Source of the DNA: Cyanobacterium sp. Dongsha4 | Lineage (GTDB): Bacteria > Cyanobacteriota > Cyanobacteriia > Cyanobacteriales > Cyanobacteriaceae | Assembly: GCF_036345015.1 (NCBI RefSeq) | Contig: NZ_CP084098.1 | Coordinates: forward strand, 2,617,326 to 2,681,325 | DNA: 64,000 bases | Reading direction: 5' to 3' | Part shown: positions 37,940-47,726 of the stretch, in pieces | How positions within the stretch are numbered: position 1 is the stretch's first letter | Layout: every line of letters begins with the position of its first letter | Translations under genes and position numbers: made by a program | The notes under the pieces: model-generated | Told to the model about the DNA's origin: nothing | Seen by the model: the letters and a program-made list of their open reading frames with translations, nothing else | Database searches by the model: none

Positions 37940-39379
37940 TTATCCGACACTACCTTCTAACTTAAGACTGAGTAACTTATCAGCCTCCGCCGCAAACTCC
38001 ATGGGTAACTCATTTAATACGTCTTTACAGAATCCACTTACCAACATAGAAATGGCATCTTCCTCAGAAATACCTCTTTGGGCAAAATAGAATAATTGAT
38101 CCTCTCCAATCTTAGAAGTAGAAGCCTCATGCTCCAATTTAGCGGTATTGTTATCTACTTGAATATAAGGAAAAGTATTAGCTTCTGCATTGTCACCAAT
38201 TAACATGGAATCGCATTGAGAGTAATTTCTTGCACCAGTGGCTTTATTGCCCATTTTCACCAAACCACGATAGCTATTTTTGGATTTACCTGCCGAAATT
38301 CCCTTAGAAATAATTGTACTGCGGGTGTTTTTGCCAATATGCACCATTTTTGTGCCAGTATCCGCCTGTTGCATATTATTTGTCAGAGCAATAGAATAAA
38401 ACTCCCCTACAGAATTATCACCCACTAAAACACAACTAGGATATTTCCATGTTATTGCTGAACCAGTTTCCACTTGTGTCCAAGAAATTTTTGAATTTAC
38501 CCCTTTACACAAACCTCGTTTAGTCACAAAGTTATAAATACCACCCTTACCGTTTTCATCTCCTGCAAACCAATTTTGCACTGTAGAATATTTAATCTCA
38601 GCGTCATCTAGGGCAACTAATTCCACCACCGCCGCATGAAGTTGATTACTGTCATACATAGGAGCGGTACAACCTTCTAAATAGCTAACAGAAGCCCCTT
38701 CTTCCGCCACAATGAGAGTACGCTCAAATTGTCCTGTTTCTCCGTTATTAATGCGGAAATAAGTTGATAATTCCATGGGACATTTTACCCCTTTGGGAAT
38801 GAAAACAAAAGAACCATCACTAAATACTGCGGAATTGAGAGCGGCAAAATAATTATCAGCAGTAGGAACAACAGTACCCAAATATTTTTGAACTAAGTCA
38901 GGATGTTCGTGGAGAGCTTCAGAAATAGAACAGAAAATAACTCCAACTTCTGCCAATTTTTCTTTAAAAGTGGTGGCAATAGAAACACTATCAAAAATAG
39001 CATCAACAGCTACATTACTCAATCTTTTTTGTTCAGAAAGAGGAATCCCTAATTTTTCAAAGGTTTCAAGCAAAGTGGGATCAACTTCATCTAAGCTATC
39101 TAATTTTTTCTTTTGCTGTTTAGGAGCGCAATAGTAGATAATGTTTTGGTAGTCGATGGGGGGATAGCCTACATGAGCCCATTCAGGTTCACTCATTTGT
39201 AACCATTGACGATAGGCTTTGAGGCGAAATTCGAGCATAAATTCAGGCTCATTTTTTTTAGCGGAGATTAATCTAATTACGTCTTCATTTAAGCCTTTTG
39301 CGATCGTATCTGATTCAATATCCGTGACAAATCCGTATTTATAGGGCTGATTAACTAGATTTTTTACAGTAGCGCTCAT
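37940..39379 (-). CDS. sufB: Fe-S cluster assembly scaffold SufB
   Basis: This 479-aa subunit of the SufBC2D scaffold builds [4Fe-4S] clusters with sulfur from SufS/SufE. The family length and conserved words are present: [54 protein letters not shown] and a C-terminal [13 protein letters not shown] (the last containing the region with essential residues). Cysteine in EGCTAP is conserved in SufB. In most cyanobacteria sufB is followed by sufC, sufD and sufS and preceded by divergent sufR. None of these is adjacent here: downstream is the baeRF gene and upstream is ppk1. Confidence 0.95.
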   Translation of the reverse strand: MSATVKNLVNQPYKYGFVTDIESDTIAKGLNEDVIRLISAKKNEPEFMLEFRLKAYRQWLQMSEPEWAHVGYPPIDYQNIIYYCAPKQQKKKLDSLDEVDPTLLETFEKLGIPLSEQKRLSNVAVDAIFDSVSIATTFKEKLAEVGVIFCSISEALHEHPDLVQKYLGTVVPTADNYFAALNSAVFSDGSFVFIPKGVKCPMELSTYFRINNGETGQFERTLIVAEEGASVSYLEGCTAPMYDSNQLHAAVVELVALDDAEIKYSTVQNWFAGDENGKGGIYNFVTKRGLCKGVNSKISWTQVETGSAITWKYPSCVLVGDNSVGEFYSIALTNNMQQADTGTKMVHIGKNTRSTIISKGISAGKSKNSYRGLVKMGNKATGARNYSQCDSMLIGDNAEANTFPYIQVDNNTAKLEHEASTSKIGEDQLFYFAQRGISEEDAISMLVSGFCKDVLNELPMEFAAEADKLLSLKLEGSVG

Positions 39380-39680
39380 ATTTAAGTTAATTAATTATTA
39401 AAATATATCTTCTTGGTTATTTAGTTTAACAACATTTTTGTTGTTTAAGTCGATTGTAAGTCATTTTTATCTGCTTTGCAAAACAATAAGTTTTTAGGTT
39501 TCAAGTATTAGGGTATTTGGGTGTTGGGGAGAAGTTAATTAAACACTTTTGCCCTTTTTACTTTACCTTTTGTCCAAATTGCTTATTAACCTAATCATAA
39601 CGTGAGAGTTAAGCCCCTCAAGATAAGATAATGAGAGGCAAGAGTACATCCTTATAATCATCACATTATTAAAAATAGCT
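39380..39680. other. Divergent intergenic region between sufB and ppk1
   Basis: A spacer of about 300 bp that must hold the promoters of both divergent genes. It includes a dispersed repeat copy at 39493-39572. No open frame with a credible start was found. No SufR-type palindrome was recognised with confidence. Confidence 0.55.
39493..39572. repeat. Dispersed intergenic repeat (copy D)
   Basis: TTAGGTTTCAAGTATTAGGG, GGTGTTGGGGAGAAGTTAATT and AAACACTTTTGCCC appear in the same order as at 3884 and 35614, ending in TTTACTTTACCTTTTG. It sits in the sufB/ppk1 spacer. Confidence 0.65.
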
Positions 39681-41852
39681 ATGAAAACTGAGCAAATGAC
39701 AGAGCAAGTAGTTAATATTGAAGATCATCAGTATTATTTTAATAGAGAATTAAGTTGGCTAGAGTTTAATTATCGAGTATTACAAGAAGCCCTAAGTGAA
39801 AGAACTTTGTTGCTAGAAAGGCTTAAATTTACAGCAATTTTCAGTTCTAATTTAGATGAATTTTTTATGGTTAGGGTGGCGGCACTAAAAAGACAAGTGG
39901 AAGCAGAAGTGAGTAAGTTAACCCCTGATGGTAGAACTCCACTACAACAAATTCAAGATATTAATAAACGTTTGCGTCCATTAGTTAAGCAACAAGTAGA
40001 AAACTTTGAATACAATCTTAAGCAAGAATTAACGAACCATAAAGTATATCTCATCAACTTTGTGGACTTAAATCAAGAGCAGAGAAAGTACCTTCATGAC
40101 TATTTTGATACCAATATTTTTCCTGTTTTAACACCTTTAGCGGTTGATCCTAGTCACCCTTTCCCTCATATGTCTAATTTGAGTCTTAATTTAGCTGTTT
40201 TGGTGAAAAATCCCGATAATGGGGCTGAATTATTTGCTAGGGTAAAAGTTCCTAAGACTCTTCCTCGTTTTGTTACTTTTCCTCCTGAATTACGACAAGT
40301 TAGTAATCTTGATGATGATCCTCTTTGGGTAGGTGTGCCTTTAGAACAAGTGATTGCCCATCATTTAGAGACGTTATTCCCCGGTATGGATGTTCAAGAA
40401 TGTCATAATTTTCGCTTAACCCGTGATGCCGATTTAGGGGTGCAAGAGGATGAAGCAGATGATTTACTTTTAGCCATTAAACAAGAGTTACGGAAACGAC
40501 ATTTTGCGGGTTCGGCGGTAAGGTTAGAAATCCATCCTACCATGCCTGAAAATGTCAAACAAATGTTGATGCAGGGTTTAGGTTTGGAGGAAATGGATAT
40601 TTATGAAATAGATGGTTTATTGGGGTTGAATGATTTATTTGCTTTTATGGGTTTACCTTTGCCAAAGTTAAAAGATGTTCCTTGGAATGGTATTGTACCT
40701 CCTCCTTTTGATCAGTTTCAAACTTTGGAGATGGCTAGGGCTAATGAAAGTGATGATAATGTGAGTGATGAGTTTTTTGCCATGATTCGTAAATCTGATT
40801 TATTGGTACATCATCCTTATCATTCTTTTTCTGCTACTGTACAACAGTTTATTACTCAAGCCGCGCATGATCCAGATGTCATGGCAATTAAAATGACGCT
40901 TTATCGTACTTCGGGGGATTCTCCTATTATTAAAGCCTTAATTGATGCGGCGGAGAATGGCAAACAGGTAGTGGCTTTGGTGGAGTTAAAAGCCCGTTTC
41001 GATGAGGAAAATAATATTATTTGGGCGAGAAAACTAGAAAAAGCAGGGGTACACGTTGTTTATGGTATTGTGGGTTTGAAAACTCATACTAAAATTGTGT
41101 TAGTTGTCAGAAAGGAAAAAGACAAGATTCGTCGTTATATACATATTGGTACGGGGAATTATAATCCCAAAACCGCTAAACTTTATACGGATGTGGGTTT
41201 GATTAGTTGTCGAGAAGATTTAGGTGCAGATTTAACTGATTTATTTAATTTTTTAACGGGTTACTCTAAACAGCAATCCTTCCGTAAGTTATTAGTTGCC
41301 CCAGTGACAATGCGCGATCGCATGATTGAAATGATTGAACGAGAAGCGGAACATTGTCGAAATAATGGTACTGGTAGAATAGTAGCAAAAATGAATTCTT
41401 TAGTAGATGTGCAGATTATCCGTGCTTTATATCGTGCATCTCAGGCAGGGGTAAAAATAGATTTAATTATCAGAGGTATTTGTTCTTTACGCCCCGGAGT
41501 GGAAGGGGTAAGCGAAAATATTAAGGTTATTAGTATTGTGGGGCGTTTTCTGGAACACTCACGAATTTTTTATTTTCAAAATAACGGACAAGAAGAAATT
41601 TATATCGGTAGTGCTGATTGGATGAGTCGTAATCTTTCTCGTCGAGTTGAAGCAGTAACACCCATTGAAGATCCTGAATTAATGAAACAATTACAAGAAA
41701 TTTTGGGCATTATGTTAGCAGATAATCGTCAATCATGGGAATTACACAGTGATGGCAACTATCTCAGAAGAGAAGCAAAAGAAGGAGAGAAAGAGTTGAA
41801 TACTCATGAAGTTTTAATGAATATGGCTCTTAATAGCAGTACGATGATTTAG
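39681..41852 (+). CDS. ppk1: Polyphosphate kinase 1
   Basis: This 723-aa enzyme transfers the gamma-phosphate of ATP reversibly to inorganic polyphosphate. All four domains of PPK1 are present. The N-terminal helical domain starts YYFNRELSWLEFNYRVL, and the PLD-like catalytic domains hold RKSDLLVHHPYHSF (about residue 365), YIHIGTGNYNPKTAKLYTD (histidine about residue 485, the phosphorylated-type site) and IYIGSADWMSRNLSRRVEA (about residue 645). The length is normal. Polyphosphate stores phosphorus and energy in cyanobacteria. Confidence 0.95.
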   Translation: MKTEQMTEQVVNIEDHQYYFNRELSWLEFNYRVLQEALSERTLLLERLKFTAIFSSNLDEFFMVRVAALKRQVEAEVSKLTPDGRTPLQQIQDINKRLRPLVKQQVENFEYNLKQELTNHKVYLINFVDLNQEQRKYLHDYFDTNIFPVLTPLAVDPSHPFPHMSNLSLNLAVLVKNPDNGAELFARVKVPKTLPRFVTFPPELRQVSNLDDDPLWVGVPLEQVIAHHLETLFPGMDVQECHNFRLTRDADLGVQEDEADDLLLAIKQELRKRHFAGSAVRLEIHPTMPENVKQMLMQGLGLEEMDIYEIDGLLGLNDLFAFMGLPLPKLKDVPWNGIVPPPFDQFQTLEMARANESDDNVSDEFFAMIRKSDLLVHHPYHSFSATVQQFITQAAHDPDVMAIKMTLYRTSGDSPIIKALIDAAENGKQVVALVELKARFDEENNIIWARKLEKAGVHVVYGIVGLKTHTKIVLVVRKEKDKIRRYIHIGTGNYNPKTAKLYTDVGLISCREDLGADLTDLFNFLTGYSKQQSFRKLLVAPVTMRDRMIEMIEREAEHCRNNGTGRIVAKMNSLVDVQIIRALYRASQAGVKIDLIIRGICSLRPGVEGVSENIKVISIVGRFLEHSRIFYFQNNGQEEIYIGSADWMSRNLSRRVEAVTPIEDPELMKQLQEILGIMLADNRQSWELHSDGNYLRREAKEGEKELNTHEVLMNMALNSSTMI

Positions 41853-41987
41853 TTTTTCTCTGTGGGGATTAAGAATAGGGTAAAGGTAATAAATTGTAAT
41901 GAGCAATGAGGAATTTACTTTTCCATTAACTCAATAGAGAATTATAATTTTGAATGTTAAGATCAAAGAAAAAATATTCTCGAAATA

Positions 41988-42830
41988 ATGAAAAAACTAT
42001 CACCATTGATAATATTAAGTCTTTTATTATTGTCAGGTTGTGGTGTATTTGGTGGTGGAGGAAGTGACAATCAAGCTAATATTACTCCGACTCCCCCTCA
42101 ACAACCCACTCCTGACGGAGAAAACCAACAAGAAAATCCTGAAGAGGCGGTTATAGAGGAAAATATGAGCAGTACCAATAGTGTTCCTAATGCTCTTATT
42201 CCTTCGACTAATCCGAAAGAGAGACTAAACCAAATAAGTCAGGGAAGAGGTGATCCATTTGGTTCTATTCGCCCCCCTGCAGTAGTTAAAGTGTCTGCTA
42301 GTCAACCTGTTCCTCCCTCAGCAGTTGCTAAAGCCATTTTGCGTGAACCTGTGTCTAATGTTTCAGAAGGAGCAAGTAATGTTGGAAATTCTAATACTGC
42401 CAGTGGTAGAAACTCGCAAAATCCTACCGTGAGTAAGGATGGTATGCCGATTAGTGGTCAGAAATTTGATGCAGAAGGAAATGTTATTCCATACACTCCA
42501 CCTGAACCAAAAGAGGCAGAAAGTATTGTTATTTCAGGAATTGCGGATCTACAAGGACAGAACATTGCTTTTGTGACAACTCCTTGGGACAATATGACTC
42601 GTAGTGTCCGAGTGGGAGATACTTTGTCAAGTCAAGATTCCGGGGTAATGATTCGAGTCAAAGATATTCGTTTTACATATCCTCAAACTATTGCCTTAAG
42701 GGATAATAATCAAATTGTTTATCAAAATATTAATGATTCTAATGGTATTGTGGTTTTGGAACAGTATGGGCAACAGGTTACAAAAGAAATTGTCGGAGTC
42801 CAAAAAGATCCTGTAGAATCACAAGGATAA
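41988..42830 (+). CDS. Lipoprotein with PilP-like features
   Basis: This 280-aa lipoprotein has the signal MKKLSPLIILSLLLLSGCGV with lipobox LSGC (cysteine at about residue 18). A low-complexity region rich in P, Q, N, S and G (about residues 25-75) follows. Then comes RGDPFGSIRPP (about residue 88), similar to the RDPF motif of type IV pilus lipoprotein PilP, and a C-terminal beta domain (about residues 180-265) with VRVGDTLSSQDSGVMIRV that fits the PilP fold. PilP aligns the inner-membrane and secretin parts of the pilus. No other pil genes are adjacent, so the role is inferred. Confidence 0.6.
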   Translation: MKKLSPLIILSLLLLSGCGVFGGGGSDNQANITPTPPQQPTPDGENQQENPEEAVIEENMSSTNSVPNALIPSTNPKERLNQISQGRGDPFGSIRPPAVVKVSASQPVPPSAVAKAILREPVSNVSEGASNVGNSNTASGRNSQNPTVSKDGMPISGQKFDAEGNVIPYTPPEPKEAESIVISGIADLQGQNIAFVTTPWDNMTRSVRVGDTLSSQDSGVMIRVKDIRFTYPQTIALRDNNQIVYQNINDSNGIVVLEQYGQQVTKEIVGVQKDPVESQG

Positions 42831-42874
42831 TATGATGATTATTTATTATTGCTAATAGGGAGGAAATAACTACA

Positions 42875-43159
42875 TTGTCTCAAACTATCACTAATCAAAA
42901 ACAAAAAAATCTTAGTTGTCATCGTTTACCTTTGGCGGTTTATCGAGAAGTAGCCGCCCATTTAAGACAAGTGGAAGGAGTTAAGACCCAATTGCTACCT
43001 CAAAAAGCGAAGGATTTTGATTATTTACAAAGTCAGGTAGGAGGTTTAAGTGTTAGTTATCCTGATCAATTAGAAATTGAAACTCAGGTGAATAGCATCT
43101 TAACTTATTATGAGAATAAATACGGTAAGTGGGAAACCATAGATGATGACGCTTTGTAA
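42875..43159 (+). CDS. Conserved hypothetical protein (94 aa, TTG start)
   Basis: This 94-codon gene uses TTG at 42875 as start, with GGGAGGA about 11 bases upstream, a good Shine-Dalgarno site; there is no in-frame ATG in the first 90 codons. The protein is soluble, with a conserved-looking core CHRLPLAVYREVAAHLRQVE, an extended strand part in the middle and a C-terminal NSILTYYENKYGKWETID. It resembles small uncharacterised cyanobacterial proteins. It lies between the PilP-like lipoprotein gene (44 bp) and the ABC ATPase gene (51 bp), so it may be in one operon with them. Confidence 0.65.
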   Translation: MSQTITNQKQKNLSCHRLPLAVYREVAAHLRQVEGVKTQLLPQKAKDFDYLQSQVGGLSVSYPDQLEIETQVNSILTYYENKYGKWETIDDDAL

Positions 43160-43210
43160 ATGAGATTTATGGGGATATTTGACAAAATCCTAAAATTTTA
43201 GTGGCAGACA

Positions 43211-43903
43211 ATGAACTCATCTATTTCAACTCCTCAACCTTTGATTAAACTAGATAACATTTACAAAATTTATGGTAGCGGTGATATTCAAGTTAATGCC
43301 TTATCCGCTATCAATCTCAAGATAGAATCAGGAGAATATTGTGCGATTATGGGTTCTTCTGGTTCGGGAAAGTCCACGATGATGAATATTTTGGGATGTC
43401 TCGATCGCCCCACGGCAGGTAATTACTATCTTAATGGTAAAAATGTGGCGGATTTATCCCGAAAAGAATTAGCTCATATTCGTAATGAACAAATTGGGTT
43501 TGTTTTTCAACAGTTTCACCTTTTACCTCAATTAAGCGCCCTTGAAAATGTCATGTTACCCATGGTATATGCGGGAATTTCTGAATCGGAAAGGAAAAAA
43601 AAGGCAACGGAGGCATTAATTAAAGTTGGTTTAGAAGCAAGGATTAATAATAAGCCTAATCAGTTATCTGGGGGACAACAGCAAAGAGTTGCGATCGCAC
43701 GTGCTATAGTGAATAATCCATTAATTGTATTAGCAGATGAACCGACAGGGGCTTTGGATTCAGAAACAACAAAAGAGGTTATGAGTATTTTTCGCCAACT
43801 CAATGAGGAAAAAATTACCATCATCTTAGTAACTCATGAAAAAGATGTTGCTGAGGAAACCAAAAGAATTATTCATTTTGCTGATGGAAAAATTATCAGT
43901 TAA
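43211..43903 (+). CDS. ABC transporter ATP-binding protein (MacB/LolD type)
   Basis: This 230-aa ATPase has Walker A (MGSSGSGKST, about residue 46), Q-loop (VFQQFHLLPQLSALENVMLP, typical of the MacB/LolD/FtsE group), signature LSGGQQQR (about residue 150), Walker B (LIVLADEPTGALDS) and H-loop (VTHE). The group works in export of macrolides, lipoproteins or peptides with a MacB-type permease. No permease lies next to it, so the partner must be elsewhere. It is followed by a terminator hairpin. Confidence 0.88.
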   Translation: MNSSISTPQPLIKLDNIYKIYGSGDIQVNALSAINLKIESGEYCAIMGSSGSGKSTMMNILGCLDRPTAGNYYLNGKNVADLSRKELAHIRNEQIGFVFQQFHLLPQLSALENVMLPMVYAGISESERKKKATEALIKVGLEARINNKPNQLSGGQQQRVAIARAIVNNPLIVLADEPTGALDSETTKEVMSIFRQLNEEKITIILVTHEKDVAEETKRIIHFADGKIIS

Positions 43904-43934
43904 TTAGCAATCAAGGGGCAAGGGGCAAAGGTTA

Positions 43935-43978
43935 AGGGGCAAAGCTAATTAATTACCCTTTTCACTTTGCCCTTTTTT
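43935..43978 (+). terminator. Terminator-like hairpin derived from an intergenic repeat
   Basis: GGGCAAAG (43937-43944) pairs with CTTTGCCC (43965-43972), extended by A-T and G-T pairs, and is followed by six T. It lies 32 bp after the ATPase stop. The arms (GGGGCAAAG, TTTGCCC) are the same words as in the dispersed repeats, so a repeat copy seems to act as terminator. Confidence 0.65.
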
Positions 43979-44054
43979 CTGAATAGTCTATGAGGTAGGC
44001 TATATTGAGAAATGTTTGTCTATTTCCAATCACTACCATCGTTAATAATCTTAT

Positions 44055-46244
44055 ATGAATACTAACCAGCAAAAAACATCAGGTTTAGGCACTTTTGGAG
44101 GTGTTTATACCCCTTCTATCCTCACTATTCTGGGGGTAATCATGTATCTGCGTTTTGGTTGGGTAGTGGGAAATGTTGGTCTATTCGGTACTTTTATTAT
44201 TGTCACTCTTTCTAATCTCATCACTTTTCTAACTGCTTTATCTGTATGTGCGATCGCAACTGATCGAGTAGTTAGGGCAGGAGGGGCATATTATATGATA
44301 AGTCGTTCTTTAGGTATTGAAACAGGGGGGGCGGTAGGTATTCCTTTATATTTTGCTCAAGCCTTATCCGTTGCTCTTTATACCCTAGGTTTTGCTGAAA
44401 GTGTGGTGCAAATTGTTCCTAGTATGGAAGCCTATGAAGTCTATATTGCTTTAGCAGTGACAATTGGAGTGGGAATTTTAGCGTTAACCAGTGCAGAAAT
44501 TGCCATTAAAGCCCAATATTTTATTATGGCGGCCATTGCACTTTCTTTAATTTCTTTCTTTTTAGGGCATCCAGTGGAACAAACCCACGTTGAGTTATGG
44601 AGAACCACAGATGTTTCTTTTTGGCAAGTATTTGCCGTCTTTTTCCCCGCCGTTACGGGTATCATGGCAGGGGTTAATATGTCTGGAGACTTGAAAGATC
44701 CCACAAAAGCCTTACCTATTGGCACTTTAGCCGCCGTCGGCACTGGTTATGTTATTTACATGGTTATTCCCTTATTTCTTGGCTTACGGGCTGATGCTCA
44801 AACCCTTGTAGATGAACCATTTATCATGGCTAGAATGTCTTTTTGGGGAGGTGCGATCGCTCTTGGAGTGTGGGGAGCGACTCTTAGCAGTGCCATTGGT
44901 AGTATTTTAGGAGCGCCTAGAGTTTTACAAGCATTAGCAAGGGATGGAATTTTGCCCAATCAACTCAATTTTTTAGGGCAGGGAAATGGTAGAAATGATG
45001 AACCTCGTATCGGTACAGCAGTAACTCTAGGGGTTGCTATTGCGGCAGTCTGTTTAGGGGATTTAAACTTAATTGCCCCAGTATTGACAATGTTTTTCTT
45101 AACAACCTATTTAGTTTTAAATGCTTCGGCAGGAATTGAAAGTTTTTTACAATCTCCTTCTTTTCGTCCTACTTTTAAAGTAAATTGGTTTCTTTCTTTT
45201 TTGGGGGCAGTGGGATGTTTAGCCGTAATGTTGTTGATCAATGCGATCGCAACTGTTGTAGCAGGTATAATTGTCTCAGGAATTTTCCTTTATTTACAAA
45301 GACAAGAATTAAAAGTAACTTGGGGAGATAGTCGGCGAGGAATGTGGATGGCATTTTTACGCACAGGTATCTATCAATTAGACCAATTAACCGATCCCAA
45401 AAATTGGCGCCCTCACATAATTGTCTTTTCCGCTTCCCCCCATAAAAGTTGGTCATTGATTGAATTAGCAGACAGTTTTAACCACAAAGGATTATTGACT
45501 GTAGCCAGTATTGTACCTGAAAGGAGAGAATATGAAAGCAAAAAAAATCTTGAAAATACCATCAAAGACTATCTCAGTAAAAATAATGTCCAAGCCTTAG
45601 TCAAAATAATTCGCTCCAATCAAAATTATGCCGTTATTCCCCAAGTGGTAGAAACATACGGTATTGGTGCTTTAATACCTAACACTGTTTTACTTGGTAA
45701 CAGTAATGCTAGTTTTAATCAAGATTGGGAAAGTCATAAACAATATTGTCAAACCATCGCTCAACTACATCAACTCAAACGTAATATTATCATTCTGAAG
45801 GAAAACAGCGATCGTAAATTAGGTAACTATCAACGAATAGATATATGGTGGAGTGGTATTCAAGCTAATGGTAGTTTAATGTTACTTCTTGGCTATCTAC
45901 TCAAAAACGATTGGCAATGGCGTAAAGCAAGTATTTTTGTCAAATTGGTCATAAAAAATCCTCACGCCTTAGAAACTACCCAAACCAATCTTAACAACCT
46001 CATCGAAAAACTAAACATTGACGTGATTCCTCAAGTTATCGTCTCAGAAGAAACCTCTTTTGAAAAAATCTTGTACCAATATTCAGATAAGGCGGATTTA
46101 ATCTTTTTAGGATTAGCTGAACCTCAAGAAGATTTTGACCAATATTACTATCAATGGCAACAAAAAACAAAAAATTTACCGAGCGTTGCTTTTATGATGG
46201 CGGCTAATGATTTTCCCTTTGAAGAAGTGTTGCAAAAAGACTAA
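44055..46244 (+). CDS. SLC12-like cation-chloride cotransporter / APC-superfamily permease
   Basis: This 729-aa membrane protein has a start (MNTNQQKTSGLGTFGGVYTP) and first segment (ILTILGVIMYLRFGWVVGNVG) matching the eukaryotic NKCC/KCC family and its bacterial homologues. About twelve transmembrane segments occupy residues 15-420, and a cytoplasmic C-terminal domain of about 300 residues follows (from about residue 440). The latter has alternating helices and strands like the regulatory domain of SLC12 proteins. The transported ion cannot be deduced. It is a single gene. Confidence 0.85.
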   Translation: MNTNQQKTSGLGTFGGVYTPSILTILGVIMYLRFGWVVGNVGLFGTFIIVTLSNLITFLTALSVCAIATDRVVRAGGAYYMISRSLGIETGGAVGIPLYFAQALSVALYTLGFAESVVQIVPSMEAYEVYIALAVTIGVGILALTSAEIAIKAQYFIMAAIALSLISFFLGHPVEQTHVELWRTTDVSFWQVFAVFFPAVTGIMAGVNMSGDLKDPTKALPIGTLAAVGTGYVIYMVIPLFLGLRADAQTLVDEPFIMARMSFWGGAIALGVWGATLSSAIGSILGAPRVLQALARDGILPNQLNFLGQGNGRNDEPRIGTAVTLGVAIAAVCLGDLNLIAPVLTMFFLTTYLVLNASAGIESFLQSPSFRPTFKVNWFLSFLGAVGCLAVMLLINAIATVVAGIIVSGIFLYLQRQELKVTWGDSRRGMWMAFLRTGIYQLDQLTDPKNWRPHIIVFSASPHKSWSLIELADSFNHKGLLTVASIVPERREYESKKNLENTIKDYLSKNNVQALVKIIRSNQNYAVIPQVVETYGIGALIPNTVLLGNSNASFNQDWESHKQYCQTIAQLHQLKRNIIILKENSDRKLGNYQRIDIWWSGIQANGSLMLLLGYLLKNDWQWRKASIFVKLVIKNPHALETTQTNLNNLIEKLNIDVIPQVIVSEETSFEKILYQYSDKADLIFLGLAEPQEDFDQYYYQWQQKTKNLPSVAFMMAANDFPFEEVLQKD

Positions 46245-46570
46245 GTTACGTGAGTTCAATTTAAGAATATCGAAATAAGGGCAAGTTAGTTTTGGGTTTA
46301 ACAGAATTGGGGGATTGGGAAGAAACGAGTTCGGAGTTCAGAGTTCGTAGTTCGGAGTTAAACTTAGCAAATATTGAGTTGAAACTATTTAAAATTGATT
46401 TTTCGACCTTATTTACTAATTTTAACGGTTGTTTTACTCATTTTTAAACTCTGTCTTCCCATACTGATTCCACACCTCAACGGGGTTTTTAATTCTTAAT
46501 TATCAACTATTTACCTTTGCCCCTTGCCCTTTTAACTTTGCCCTTTAACCTTTACACCATTTACTAAATA
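46245..46570. other. Intergenic region with repeats downstream of the SLC12-like gene
   Basis: The 326 bp lie between the 3' ends of two convergent genes. They contain a (GAGTTCG)n array (46327-46359), TTAGCAAATATTGAGTTGAAAC-like AT-rich sequence and a CCTTTGCCCCTTGCCC / TTTGCCCTTTAACC segment near 46508-46553 like the dispersed repeat. No gene was seen. Confidence 0.6.
46327..46359. repeat. 7-bp tandem repeat (GAGTTCG), 4.7 units
   Basis: The units are GAGTTCG, GAGTTCA, GAGTTCG, TAGTTCG and GAGTT, then TAAAC. The array at 59125-59157 has the same number of units, and a 2.7-unit copy lies at 48208-48226. Confidence 0.85.
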
Positions 46571-47158
46571 TTACCAAGCTAAATAAGGTAATTTTTCCCC
46601 AGTATTTTTGATTTGGCTAATATTTTTAATTAATAAACTGCAAGTATCCCATTTTCCAGTAACGAGCATATTTCTTGCACCAGAATCAATTTTTACCGCA
46701 CTGCTATAGTGGCCACATTTAACCTTTAAACCTTCCAAATCCAAAGTCATTTGAATGTCTGGATTTTCTTGTAATAAATTTTGAATACTCTTAATATTTT
46801 CCGCCGCAGAAGTAACGCAGGGAATCCCCATAGCTAAACAGTTACCAAAAAAGATTTCCGCAAAACTCTCTCCCACAATGGCTTCTATACCCCAACGTGC
46901 GATCGCTTGTGGTGCGTGTTCTCTACTAGAGCCACATCCAAAATTACCATTGACAACTAATATCTTCGCATTTTGATACTGAGGTAAATCAAAAGGATGT
47001 TGACCATTTAAAGCCTTTCTATCATCGGCAAAAACCTGCTCTCCTAAACCATCAAAAGTAACGCAACGCAGAAAACGTGCTGGTATAATGCGATCGGTGT
47101 CAATATCATTACCAACTAAAGGAAGACCTTTTCCCGTGATAACAGTTCTTTCACTCAT
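46571..47158 (-). CDS. leuD: 3-isopropylmalate dehydratase small subunit
   Basis: This 195-aa subunit of isopropylmalate isomerase (LeuCD) acts in leucine biosynthesis: it isomerises 2-isopropylmalate to 3-isopropylmalate. Typical words are GNDIDTDRIIPARFL (about residue 16) and NFGCGSSREHAPQAI (about residue 73). The large subunit gene leuC is not adjacent, which is common in cyanobacteria. Confidence 0.92.
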   Translation of the reverse strand: MSERTVITGKGLPLVGNDIDTDRIIPARFLRCVTFDGLGEQVFADDRKALNGQHPFDLPQYQNAKILVVNGNFGCGSSREHAPQAIARWGIEAIVGESFAEIFFGNCLAMGIPCVTSAAENIKSIQNLLQENPDIQMTLDLEGLKVKCGHYSSAVKIDSGARNMLVTGKWDTCSLLIKNISQIKNTGEKLPYLAW

Positions 47159-47489
47159 ACTCTTTTATGTGTAGAAAATAATTTAGCATTCCTTATTTTA
47201 CATTAGTTAGAAATAAAAATTAGATATTCATAAAATACAAAGTTATAACAACCGCCAGATTGACAGATTAGTTAGGACATTTTTTCATATTCAATATCTC
47301 AGCACATCTTAAACAAAATAACTACTACTATATTACTTCTCCGATAAAGAGGGTTTAGAGAGGAGAGTAAGAAATTGTGGATTTCTACACAAATTTATTA
47401 ATAAATGTAGCAAAATAGTCATTTTTAAAAGGGAAAAAAGCTACAATAAAGGCAAAATTCACCTAAAATAATCAAAAAAGGGGGGAATC
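47159..47489. other. Divergent intergenic region between leuD and a small Cys-rich gene
   Basis: These 331 bp are AT-rich and have no open frame with a credible start. They must contain the promoters of leuD and of the 65-aa gene. I saw no clear leader peptide, riboswitch or attenuator for leuD, although the region was inspected. Confidence 0.55.
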
Positions 47490-47687
47490 ATGCTAGTAAT
47501 TCTCCAAAAGGAACAGATTTTAAATACAGATACTATATGTCAAACTTGCTTATGGGCTAATCAACAAGGAAGCCCTCGTTGGCAAGGAGGGAAACTCGGT
47601 TGTGGTCACTGTTTAGGTACATCAGAACCAAAGCAACCTCAATTATACGAATGTCAGATGGGGTTTCGTCTTGTTAATATCGTATAA
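47490..47687 (+). CDS. Small cysteine-rich protein (65 aa)
   Basis: This 65-codon gene has a strong GGGGGG-type Shine-Dalgarno site 5-10 bases before the ATG. The protein carries CQTCLW near residue 18 and CGHC near residue 38, with a further cysteine near residue 54. This suggests a zinc-binding or redox ribbon, probably related to the small cyanobacterial zinc-ribbon proteins. No membrane segment. It precedes the Tic20-like gene by about 40 bp. Confidence 0.7.
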   Translation: MLVILQKEQILNTDTICQTCLWANQQGSPRWQGGKLGCGHCLGTSEPKQPQLYECQMGFRLVNIV

Positions 47688-47726
47688 ATAAACATTGGTT
47701 AAAATCAAACACCTAATCTTAAATTT

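Noticed and set aside
46508..46553. CCTTTGCCCCTTGCCC... as a CRISPR-like or tandem array
   Set aside because: Only two or three irregular words without spacers of even length; it is part of the dispersed intergenic repeat family.
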